Positions 30,691-41,190 of a stretch of DNA of 64,000 nt are shown here, piece after piece. The stretch comes from Bremia lactucae (Eukaryota; Oomycota; Peronosporomycetes; Peronosporales; Peronosporaceae). How positions within the stretch are numbered: the stretch's first letter is position 1; the number at the start of each line of letters is the position of its first letter. Made by a program: the position numbers and the translations under genes. The notes beneath the pieces are model-generated. The model was given only the letters and a program-made list of their open reading frames with translations, was not told the DNA's origin and made no database searches. Where the stretch lies: the NCBI RefSeq assembly GCF_004359215.1, contig NC_090625.1:2222177-2286176 (forward strand). The letters run 5' to 3'.

Positions 30691-33233
30691 GCCGCGTACG
30701 TTTCTAATTGACATCGACGGAGCGGGCAAGTGAGTTTTTAAATGTCATACACAGTGATGTATGTGGCCCTATGCAGACTCCATCTTTTAGCGGCAAGCGC
30801 TATTTCGTGACTTTCACCGATGACAAGTCCCGGTACTGTGTCATTTACTTGATCAAGAGCAAGTCAGAAGTCATGGACAAGTTCGCCAATTTTGTTGCGT
30901 TCGCGGAAAAGCAGACCGGCAAACGCATAAAATCTCTTCGTCGTGACAATGGTGGCGGGTATGCGTCCGAGAAAATGTCTAAGTTTTGCCCGGATCAAGG
31001 AATTGTTTTCAAGTATACGCCGCCTTACACGCCACAATTAAATGGAGTTGCTGAGCGTATGAACCGGACGCTAGTGGAATGCCCTATATCCATGCTGGAA
31101 CACGCCGGCCTCGCTAAGCACTATTGGGTGAAGCTGTAATGACGGCAATGTTTCTTCGTAATCGGTGTCTTTCGCGTTCTATCGACGACGGAAAGTCACC
31201 AGTCGAGATTTGGACGACAAAGAAACCGTTATTGGCAAACCTTAAGGTTTTTGGCTATCACGCGTACGTCCACATTCCGAAAGAAAAGCGATCGAAGCTG
31301 GACGCAAAAGCCGTATTGTGCCGATTTTTGGGCTATTTGGAGCACCAGAAAACGTAACTTTTTGAAGACCTGTCAAGTGGTCGAATTCTGATGAGTCGCG
31401 ACGGTATCTGAAGAGGAGCCGAATGAAGCTTAAGACGCGCACCCAGAATTTGACTTGGGTCGTAAATGGCATACTCGTACTGAGTCGCTGAAAAAGGTCG
31501 CTGTAATTCCGCGTCCCAAGCGACATGTGGCTGACTATCGACGGTCGACACTTGAAGAAATGTCAGCGTCTGCTACAGTTCTGAACAATGAGAAGATATA
31601 TGAACCAGCCAACGTCGTGTATTCAGTGGGAGAAATGCCGACAACATTCAAGTCGGCGATGGAATCCAGCAACGAGAAAGAGTGAAAAGCCGCGTGCGAC
31701 TCCGCGTTAGAGTCGGTTTACAAGAACAAGACATGGGAAGTTGTGCCTCTGCTTTTGGGACGCAAAGCAAATGAATGCAGATGAGTGTTTCGAGTGAAAG
31801 TAAATCAAGATGGAATTATCGAGCGTTACAAGGCGCGGCTCGTGGCCAAAGGAATCTCGCAAAAGTATGGAGTCGACTACGAGGAGACGTTTGCGCCAGT
31901 GGCGAAGTTAACTTCGATACGTGTTGTGCTGAGTCTGGCTGCCAAGTACGGTTTGATGCTGCACTAAATAGACGTGACGACTGCATTTCTTAACGGGATT
32001 CTGGATGAAGAAATATACATGCAGTAACCCGAAGGATTTGTCAGCGTGGACAAACCGGACCATGTGTGCAGGCTCAAGCGGTCGCTTTATGGTCTTAAAC
32101 AGTCGCCACGCATATGAAAACACACCATCGACAATTCTTGATCAAGATGAATTTCAACAAATGTGAGTCCGATCACTGCGTCTACATCAAGCGCACAAAC
32201 GGTGACATGATTATTGTCGTGTTTTACGTAAACGATCTTATCATCGCAAGCAGTGAAGACTCGCTGTTAGTATCAACGGAGCGTGCACTGAGCGATCGAT
32301 TGAGATGACTGATCTTGGTGAACTTAAGTATTTTTCGGCATGGAAATTGGACAAGATCGAGTATCCGGTCAAGTCACTATTCGGCAGACTAAGTTTTTTT
32401 AGTCAGTGTTGAACAAGATCGGCATGCAAGATAGCAGCCTGTGAAGACGCCTCAAGTTTCAGATCTTAAGTTGACGAAGAACATGTGTGAGGGTGGTTGC
32501 AAGCATGAAGATACGATGAAAAATGTGCCGTACCGAAGTTGTGCTGGTGGCATTATGTACTTGATGGTTGCTACGCGTCCGGACCTTGGTGCTGCTGTAG
32601 AAGTTTTAAGCCAGTTTGTTGCTGACCCATGTCCAACACATTGGTAAGCTCTCAAGCGTGTACTGCGATACCTCAATGCGACGCCAACGAACGGACTTGA
32701 GTTTTCGCAAAGCGGTTCAACAAGGTTTACTTGATTATTCCGATGCAGACTGGCACAAGTGGCTATGTCTATACGATGAATAGCGGATGCAACAGTTGGC
32801 GAAGAAGAAGCAAAGGACTGTAGCGCTCTCTTCAACGGAAGCTGAATACATGGCGCTATCAGAGGCCACGAAAAAAACAGTTTAGCTTAAAGTTTCTCTG
32901 TAAACTTAGTGTGATGACTATGGATGAATCAGTCAAGATATTCGAGGACACTCGAGGCTCGATCGTATTGGCCATGAATTTGGAGTTTCGCAAGCGCACA
33001 AAACATATCGACATCCGTCACCACTGTGTGCAAGAAAAGGTTAAGACGGTCAAGTAAAATCTCGATTACTCTTCGACGCAAGATATGCTGGCCGACATAA
33101 TGACAATGCCAATTGTCGCCGCACAATTCAAGTATCTGCGCACCAAGCTTGGGATAGAGGGTGTCGCCGCCGTCGAGTCGAGTAAAAGTAATGCAGATAA
33201 ACACCTCGAGCGGCTAAGTTGCGCTCAAGTTGC
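30691..33233 (+). pseudogene. Copia B copy B3: integrase, RT, RNase H
   Basis: It starts inside the integrase region (family sequence CGCGTACGTTTC) and runs to the 3' LTR. Integrase core: HSDVCGPMQTPSF and RRDNGGGYASEKMSKFC, then VAERMNRTLVE. RT has stops at 31683 (TGA for Trp in KEWKAA), 31782 (TGA for Trp), 31965 (TAA for Gln), 32025 (TAA for Gln) and 32115 (TGA for Trp). A one-base loss lies near 32140. The catalytic motif at 32225-32236 is YVND. RNase H pieces follow to about 33230. All these lesions recur in the other B copies that cover them. Confidence 0.9.
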
Positions 33234-33548
33234 TGTTGACAAGGATGCGCCTCGAAGTGCGCAACACTAACCGGTATGTACCAATTGATCATCGACATCG
33301 CGCGACAGCGATCATCAACATGCGACAGCACAACAGATGGTTTCGCAAAGCGTTCGATGATCTACTTTGAGATGGGCAAATGATCATATTCAAGATGGCG
33401 TCTCCACGTGCTAGAAGGAATGTAGCGGTAAGCAAATCCAGTAGACTATCTAGTAGGCTTGGAGATAGCAAACGGTTTGCGAACTAAGGACCTTAACTAT
33501 ATTTACTTTACATTTTGCCATCTAGTGCACACTTGACCTAATACAACA
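33234..33548 (+). repeat. Copia B LTR shared by B3 and B4
   Basis: 315 bp from TGTTGACAAGG to TACAACA, with a perfect TGTTG/CAACA inverted terminus. It is at once the 3' LTR of B3 and the 5' LTR of B4. Two other complete B LTRs (56608-56922, 62209-62523) have exactly the same length. Confidence 0.9.
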
Positions 33549-33563
33549 GGTTATGAGCCCAAG
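33549..33563 (+). other. Primer-binding site of Copia B4
   Basis: GGTTATGAGCCCAAG sits directly after the LTR. The ATG at 33553 opens the gag frame with MSPSPAFAAF. Confidence 0.8.
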
Positions 33564-34962
33564 CCCCGCCTTCGCTGCCTTCCACACCCCAGACACTGCC
33601 TTCGTTATCATGGACGCCTCTACGCCAAGTCGTATCAACAAATTTGACGGCACCAACTTTTACATGTGGAAGTTCATGATACAGATGGAGCTGGCGGAGA
33701 GGCACTTGCGGGAAGTGGATAGATAAAGCTGACGCACTGCACGAATGCGTTGGATCAGGCGACCTTTAAGAGGAAGGCTCGTAAGGCGTTGGCGATAATC
33801 TGTCTCGCGATGGAAGACTCGCAGCTGCCGCTGGTCCGATCGTCAAGTGGTGCGCATTATGCCTGGTCAAGACTAGAAGGACACTTCGAGAAGAGGATCC
33901 TCGCAAACAAGCTCTTTCTTCGTCGACGTTTCTTCACAACAATGATGGAAGAAGGTGATGGTGTCCTAAACAACATCAACAAGCTCAAGACGCAAGCGGA
34001 GCAGCTCGACGCTGCGGGTGCCCCGGTGAGCATGGACGACTTGGTTATCATGCTTCTCGGGAGTCTCAGTGACTCGTTGCAGTTTCTTATTACTGCGTTG
34101 GAATCGCGTGCGGATATGTTGACTTGGGAGCTTGTGACGTCTCGACCCTACACGAAGATATGAAACGCAAGGAATAGGGCGGCGACGGAGCTGCGACTGG
34201 TCAAGCGTTCACGATAATGGAAGCTAAGCGCAAAGAACGGTTGGTGAAGAAGACTGGTTGTGCCATAATTGCAACAAACAAGGACACTAGTTCTTGGATT
34301 GCCATTCACGAGTCCGAATGACGCTGAGCGATATCGGTTGCAGCGTGCAAACGTCGCACAGATTGAAGATTCTGGCGACTATCTTATCTCGACTGGCGGT
34401 AGCAGCGATTATGCCAAGTCCGATGATGATTGACTGGTCGACTTGGGGGCGACGCGCATATGACAAGTTCCAAGAAATTAATGCGGAACTACGATGTCTT
34501 CGGTTCAATCGACGTTCATCTCTCAGACGACGATATTTTCCAAGCTATCGCCAGCGGAGACATCGTCATGTCAATGAAGACTTTGCAGGGGGTTAAAAAG
34601 GGTGTGCTTACGAACGTTTGGCAAATTCCGAAGATATCGCGAACTTTGTTTTTTGTCGGTTGTTTTACCAAGGACGTTGGGCCTGTTGTATTCGACAAGG
34701 AAGGGTGCTTCGCAGAGACAAAAGGCGCCAAGTTGAAGATCGGTGTACGCGAAGGAAAAGAATTTTTCAAACTTCACATGACTCCAGTTTTTCAAGATGA
34801 AGCAAATGTTGTCAAGCCTTTGGCTCACAATGAAGATATCATCTCGTACTTGTGGCACCTTCGCCTAGGACATATCGATCATGACGGGCTTAGTGCCATC
34901 GTCAAGAAGAATCTCACTATTGGAATTGACATTGCGTCTTTAAACAAATGCGGATTTGTGAT
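33553..34962 (+). pseudogene. Copia B copy B4: gag, protease, pre-integrase
   Basis: Gag starts at 33553 and stops after about 57 codons (VDR then TAG). The next frame (33750-34163) holds AIICLAMEDSQLPLVRS and LANKLFLRRRFFTTMMEEGD, the gag core. The zinc knuckle is CHNCNKQGH with a stop where the next residues belong (about 34260). The protease frame is broken; 34430-34999 holds the protease end and the pre-integrase HLRLGHIDHDGL. It breaks off at GTGAT (34962), where the C2 LTR begins, about 24 bases before the point at which B3 starts in the family sequence. Confidence 0.85.
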
Positions 34963-35290
34963 TGTTGTCAAGGATGCGCCTCGACATGCACAAGACTAAC
35001 CGGTTAAGTACCGGCGGATCATCGACACGCACGACAGCGACATCTGCATGCGACAGCACAACAGATGGTTCCGCGAACGTTCGAAGATCTTCTTCAAGAT
35101 GCGCAAATGATCATGTTCAAGATGGGACCTCCACGTGGTAGAAGCTAATTGGCTAGAATAAATGAAGCCGGTAAGTAAATCCAGTAGAGAATCCAGTAGG
35201 CGTAGAGGTAGCAAACGGTTTGCGAACTAAGGACCTTTAATATATTTACTTTGCATTTTGCCAACTAGTGCTCACTTGACCTTAACATTA
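34963..35290 (+). repeat. 5' LTR of Copia C2
   Basis: 328 bp from TGTTGTCAAGG to TTAACATTA. It is related to the B LTR throughout, including the shared GTTTGCGAACTAAGGACCTT block near the TATA-like site. It interrupts B4. No second intact C LTR is present to fix its ends. Confidence 0.8.
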
Positions 35291-35305
35291 GGTTATGAGC
35301 CCAAG
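35291..35305 (+). other. Primer-binding site of Copia C2
   Basis: GGTTATGAGCCCAAG directly after the LTR. The ATG at 35295 gives MSPRPADSAAHA. Confidence 0.8.
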
Positions 35306-36903
35306 ACCCGCAGACTCTGCCGCCCACGCCCCCGCCCCTGCCTTCGCCTTAGCCATGGACACTGCTGTGACCACGACCGCCCGCATCAACAAGTTCGACG
35401 GATCGAACTTCCACTTGTGGAAATTCAAGATGCAGATGGTGCTGGAGGAGCGGGACCTATGGGACGTGGTAAGCGGGGAGGTGAAGCCTGAGCACCTGTT
35501 GAACCCGTTGGACCAAGCGACTTACAAGCGTAAGTCCCGCAAGGCCATGGCGATAATCTGTCTTGCGATGGAGGACTCGCAGCTACCTTTGGTTCGATCG
35601 GCAAACGGCGCGCATGATGCATGGTCGCGTCTTGAAGGGCATTTCGAGAAGAAGAGTTTGGCGAACAAGCTCTTCTTACGTCGACGCTTTTTCACGACGA
35701 TGATGGACGAAGGTGATGACGTGCTTCAGCACATCAACAAGATCAAGACATTGGCGGAACAGCTGGATGCAGTCGGCGCTCCGGTCAGCGAGGATGATCT
35801 GGTTATCACGCTTCTTGCAAGTCTTAGCGAGTCATACGCGTTCCTGATTACGGCGTTGGAGTCAAGATCCGACTCGTTGTCGTGGGAGCTCGTGACGTCT
35901 CGGCTTATGCATGAAGATATGAAACGCAAGGAACAAGGTGGCGGCGTCGATGGAGCCGCGCACGGGTAAGGACAAGTTTTATGACTACGGACAACGGACG
36001 GCGCAAGGGACGTCAACCGCCTGCCAAGGCTGGCAGTGCGTGCCATTATTGTGGAGAGCACGGGCATTGGATCGCCAAGTGTCCGGTGCGAATTCGTGAC
36101 AATGCTGATCGGCAACGACCAGCACAGCGTGCAAACATCGCGCAGAGTGAAGACGACTCTGGCGATTTTCTATTTTCAGCTGGTGGTAATTCAGGAACCT
36201 CGAAGTCGAGTTGCGTATGGCTGGTCGACTCGGGTGCTACGCAGCACATGACTTTTTCGAAAGAATTTATGATGAACTACAAGGATATTTCTCCGGTGGA
36301 TGTTCGTCTGGCTGACGACGGTGTTGTTCAGGCGATCGGGACTGGTGACATTGTAATGTCTATGAAGACGCCTCAAGGAATTAAAAAGGGTAAGCTTCGC
36401 GGGGTATAGCACATACCGAAGTTATCGCGCAACCTTTTCTCCGTTGGACGCTTTACAAAGGATGTTGGACCAGTCACGTTTGAAAGCGATGGCTGTTTTG
36501 TCAAGGCCAAAGGAATGCAGTGGAAGCTTGGAGCTCGAGAGGGCAAAGGGCTATTCAAGTTATGCATGACGCCTGTCAATACTGACGAAGCCAATGTGAC
36601 AAGCACGTCGGGATGTCATGGGGACACCAACTCGTACCTCTGGCACCTTCGACTTGGGCACATTGGATATAGTGGTCTTGACACTATCGTCAAAAGAAAC
36701 TATGGTGTTGGCATTGATCTTGCGTCGATCAAGCAGTGGGAGCTGTGCGATAGTTGTGCACTAGGCAAACAAACGCGAGTGAGTTTTATGCCAAAGTCGC
36801 CTCATCGTGCAAAGAAAATGTTGGAAGTTATTCACAGCGATGTGTGCGGACCTATGCAGTCAACGACTTTTAGCGGCAAGCGGTACTTTGTCACTTTCAC
36901 GGA
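35295..36903 (+). pseudogene. Copia C2 gag, protease, integrase start
   Basis: It is near-identical to C1 but damaged: TAA at 35967 (CAA in C1), a one-base loss just after it, and TAG at 36407 where the family has Trp. The CCHC knuckle (about 36045-36085), protease VDSGATQHM, pre-integrase HLRLGHIGYSGLD and CDSCALGKQ, and the first integrase Asp region HSDVCGPM are legible. It ends at a gap. Confidence 0.85.
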
Positions 36904-37078
36904 NNNNNNNNNNNNNNNNNNNNNNNNNNNNNNNNNNNNNNNNNNNNNNNNNNNNNNNNNNNNNNNNNNNNNNNNNNNNNNNNNNNNNNNNNNNNNNNNN
37001 NNNNNNNNNNNNNNNNNNNNNNNNNNNNNNNNNNNNNNNNNNNNNNNNNNNNNNNNNNNNNNNNNNNNNNNNNNNNNN
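36904..37078. other. Assembly gap, 175 N
   Basis: It joins plus-strand C2 (integrase) to minus-strand E1 (RT). The true junction is unknown. Confidence 0.95.
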
Positions 37079-39537
37079 CTCAACGCACGCTTTGTTGACG
37101 TGAGAAACTCGTCGTTGCTACTTGCGATGATCAGATCGTCAACATACAAAACAACAAAGACCATGTCGCTGTCATCTCGCTTAACGTACACGCAGTGATC
37201 TGATTCACACTTGATGAAACCCATCTTGATCATGAAGTCATCGATGGTCTGATTCCACATACGGGGTGATTGCTTCAACCCGTATAGTGACTTCTTTAGC
37301 TTGCACACGTGATCTGGACGACCAGCATCGACATATCCATCTGGCTGCGCCATGTAGATATCTTCATCTAATCCACCATTTAGGAACACTGTCTTGACAT
37401 CCATCTGATGCAACTTCAGCGCATACTTGGCAGCCAAACTCAGAACAATTCGAATCGACGTAAACTTGGCCACCGGCGCATACGTTTCTTCGTAATCGAC
37501 TCCATACTTCTGTGAGAACCCCTTAGCCACTAGACGTGCCTTATACCGCTCAATTTCGCCATCTTGAGTCTCCTTGACACGCAACACCCATCTGCAGCCG
37601 ATAGCCTTGCGTCCCTTTGGCAACGGTACAATGTTCCATGTATCATTTTTCTGGAGCGAGTCATACTCCGAATCGCACGCTTCCTTCCATTTCACTGCGT
37701 CACTGAATTCCATAGCCGACTTAAACGTAGTCGGCATATCTCCCACTGAATCCATGACGTATGCAGCTTCGTGATGTGTTGCATCTTGAGCTGCTGCTGA
37801 CATCTCATCAAGACCTTGACGTCTATTGTAATACGCAGACCGCTTGGCGTTTGGAGTGTCTGTTGCTTTCTCCAACGACTGTGTCCGTTGGTGTCTCTTA
37901 CTGCTGGACTCCATGTCCGCATCTTGCGCAGTGTCTTCCTCTTGTTCCTGCGGCGATTCATCATCCGTCGCCTCTTCGTCTTCGATGACTACGTCCTGCT
38001 GAAGGTAGTTGCGTCTTCCACTGTCGAAAACATCTTCCATGAACTGAGCGTCGCGACTTACCAGTATGCGGCAACTGTCCAGCTCCTCGAATCGATACGC
38101 TTTCTCATGATCCGAATATCCAAGAAACCGGCAGCGTACTGACCGAGAATCGAATTTGGCACGCTTTTCCTTTGGCACCATAACATACGCGTGACAACCA
38201 AACACCTTCAGGTTAGTCAGCAATGGTTTCTTGTTATATTTGCCTCATCCATCAGAATAGGCGTCATGCAAAGCTTGAACAACCCTTTGCCTTCACGCGC
38301 TCCAAGCTTTCAGCGAAGATCTTTTGTTTCCGCAAAACAACCATCGCGCTCAAACGTAACTGGCCCAACATCCTTTGTAAAGCGGCCAACCGAAAACAAA
38401 TTTCGCGAAAGCTTGGGAATATGCCATACGCCAGTAAGCATACCTTTCTTAGTCCCACGCGGAGTTTTCATAGACATCACTATGTCGCCCATTCCCACCG
38501 CTTGGACCACACCGTCGTCAGCGAGATGCACATCTATTGGAGAAATAGTCTTGTAATTCTTCATGTACTCTTTCGAGTACGTCATGTGTTGCGTTGCTCC
38601 TGAGTCAACCAACCACACACATTCTGACTTGGTAGCACTTGCATCACCACCAACCGAGAACAGAAAATCGCCCGAGTCGTCTTCTACTTGCGCGATATTT
38701 GCTGTTTGCGACCTCTGTCGCTGCGTATTCTCGCGGAGTCGTACTGGACACTTCGCAATCCAATGTCCCTGCTCACCACAATAATGACATGCACTGCTCG
38801 TCTTGACAGGCGCTTGTCGTACTCCCTTGCGCTTTCCTTGATCGTTCGACATAAACGCTTGACCTTGACCGTGCGCGGCTCTCTCGATGCCGCCACCTTG
38901 TTCCTTGCGTTTCATGTCCTCGTGCAACAGTCGAGACGTCACCAGCTCCCATGACAGCGAGTCAGCTCTTGACTCCAGTGCCGTGATCAGGAACGCAAAC
39001 GAATTACTGAGGCTTCCCAAGAGCGTGATGACCAAGTCGTCTTCACTAACCGGAGCTCCCATTTACTGCATCCAGCTGCTCCGCCAGGGTCTTTAACTTG
39101 TTAATGTGCTGTAGCACATCATCACCATCATCCATTCTGGCCGTAAAGAAGCGTCGACGAAGATAGAGCTTATTCGCCAAGCTCTTCTTCTCGAAGTGTC
39201 CCTCCAGCCGTGACCATGCATCGTGCGCTCCACTTGCCGAGCGAACCAGAGGCAGCTGTGAACCTCCATCGCGAGACAGATGATCGCCAGCGCCTTTCGA
39301 GACTTACGCTTGTAAGTTGTCTGATCCAGCGTACTGGTCAGGTGCTCGAGTTTCACCTCCCCGCTTGTCACTTCCCACAGGCCCCTCTCCTCCAGCACCA
39401 TTTGCATCTTAAACTTTCACGTATGAAAATTCATGCCATCAAACTTGTTGATGCGAGAAGAGGTGGCGGAAGCGGAAGCCATGGCGAAAGCGAAGTCAAC
39501 GTCGGGGGCAAAGAAGGCGGGTCTTGGGCTCATAACC
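37079..39537 (-). pseudogene. Copia E copy E1, integrase-deleted
   Basis: Minus-strand order from the primer site: gag with a TGA for Trp near 39420 and two small indels (39270, 39064), CCHC knuckle CHYCGEQGHWIAKC, protease VDSGATQHMTYSKEY and a TGA near 38310. A deletion then joins the protease/pre-integrase boundary (DEANIT) directly to [14 protein letters not shown], near the end of integrase. RT follows to [12 protein letters not shown] at the gap. The translated frames are identical to those of E2 over about 2.4 kb, including the deletion and both indels. Confidence 0.9.
39523..39537 (-). other. Primer-binding site of Copia E1
   Basis: GGTTATGAGCCCAAG on the minus strand, directly after the LTR. 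The gag ATG lies within it. Confidence 0.8.
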
Positions 39538-39845
39538 TATTGAAACGGTCAAGTGAGCGAAGTTTAGCAAAATGCAAAGTAAATATATTAAGGTCCTTAG
39601 TTCGCAAACCTATTGCTACCTCCAAGCCAATAAATACTCTACCCAATATACTTCATACAACCTTCTAGAACCTGGAGACGCCATCTTGAATATGATCATT
39701 TGCCCATCTGAAAGTAGATCATCGAACGCTTTGCGAAACCATCTGTTGTGCTGTCGCATGTTGATGATCGCTGTCGCGCGATGTCGATGATCAATTGGTA
39801 CATACCGGTTAGTGTTGCGCACTTCGAGGCGCATCCTTATCAACA
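39538..39845 (-). repeat. Hybrid LTR, family B U3 joined to family E 3' part
   Basis: On the minus strand the first about 180 bases (GATAAGGATGCGCC... to TGGCGTCTCC) match B LTRs. The rest (TTCTAGAAGGTTGTATGAA... to TTGACCGTTTCAATA) matches the E LTR. The switch is near 39670. It serves as the 3' LTR of B10 and the 5' LTR of E1. The CRE array of E is absent because the E U3 was replaced. Confidence 0.8.
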
Positions 39846-41190
39846 GCAACTTGAGCGCAACTTAGCCGCTCGATGTGTTTATCTGCATTACTTTTACTCG
39901 ACTCGACGGCGGCGACACCCTCTATCCCAAGCTTGGTGCGCAGATACTTGAATTGTGCGGCGGCCAGCATATCTTGCGTCGAAGAGTAATCGAGATTTTA
40001 CTTGACCGTCTTAACCTTTTCTTGCACACAGTGGTGACGGATGTCGATATGTTTTGTGCGCTTGCGAAACTCCAAATTCATGGCCAATAGGATCGAGCCT
40101 CGAGTGTCCTCGAATATCTTGACTGATTCATCCATAGTCATCACACTAAGTTTACAGAGAAACTTTAAGCTAAACTGTTTTTTTCGTGGCCTCTGATAGC
40201 GCCATGTATTCAGCTTCCGTTGAAGAGAGCGCTACAGTCCTTTGCTTCTTCTTCGCCAACTGTTGCATCCGCTATTCATCGTATAGACATAGCACTTGTG
40301 CCAGTCTGCATCGGAATAATCAAGTAAACTTGTTGAACCGCTTTGCGAAAACTCAAGTCCGTTCGTTGGCGTCGCATTGAGGTATCGCAGTACACGCTTG
40401 AGAGCTTGCCAATGTGTTGGACATGGGTCAGCGGCAAACTGGCTTAAAACTTCTACAGCAGCACCAAGGTCCGGACGCGTAGCAACCATCAAGTACATAA
40501 TGCCACCAGCACAACTTCGGTACGGCACATTTTTCATCGTATCTTTATGCTTGCAACCACCCTCACACATGTTCTTCGTCAACTTAAGATCTGAAACTTG
40601 AGGCGTCTTCACAGGCTGCTATCTTGCATGCCGATCTTGTTCAACACTGACTAAAAAAACTTAGTCTGCCGAATAGTGACTTGACCGGATACTCGATCTT
40701 GTCCAATTTCCATGCCGAAAAATACTTAAGTTCACCAAGATCAGTCATCTCAATCGATCGCTCAGTGCACGCTCCGTTGATACTAACAGCGAGTCTTCAC
40801 TGCTTGCGATGATAAGATCGTTTACGTAAAACACGACAATAATCATGTCACCGTTTGTGCGCTTGATGTAGACGCAGTGATCGGACTCACATTTGTTGAA
40901 ATTCATCTTGATCAAGAATTGTCGATGGTGTGTTTTCATATGCGTGGCGACTGTTTAAGACCATAAAGCGACCGCTTGAGCCTGCACACATGGTCCGGTT
41001 TGTCCACGCTGACAAATCCTTCGGGTTACTGCATGTATATTTCTTCATCCAGAATCCCGTTAAGAAATGCAGTCGTCACGTCTATTTAGTGCAGCATCAA
41101 ACCGTACTTGGCAGCCAGACTCAGCACAACACGTATCGAAGTTAACTTCGCCACTGGCGCAAACGTCTCCTCGTAGTCGACTCCATACTT
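39846..41190 (-). pseudogene. Copia B copy B10: RT 3' part and RNase H
   Basis: It carries the family B lesions: TAA for Gln near 41084 and 41025, TGA near 40936, and YVND in ORF 40939-40745. RNase H pieces lie at 40612-40232 (LDYSDADWHK, then a broken part). At about 41190 the sequence changes from B type to C type at a homologous codon. Confidence 0.85.

Noticed and set aside
31683..32117. Repeat-induced point mutation (RIP) as the cause of the family B stops
   Set aside because: Some changes fit CpA to TpA, but the Trp to TGA changes alter a C followed by C, and RIP is a fungal process. The lesions are shared by descent, so one ancestor explains them.
30691..34962. A simple circularly permuted B element
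   Set aside because: Possible, but the C fragments on both outer sides sit at the same B breakpoint. A tandem duplication of a nested insertion explains this with fewer special events; it is kept only as an alternative.
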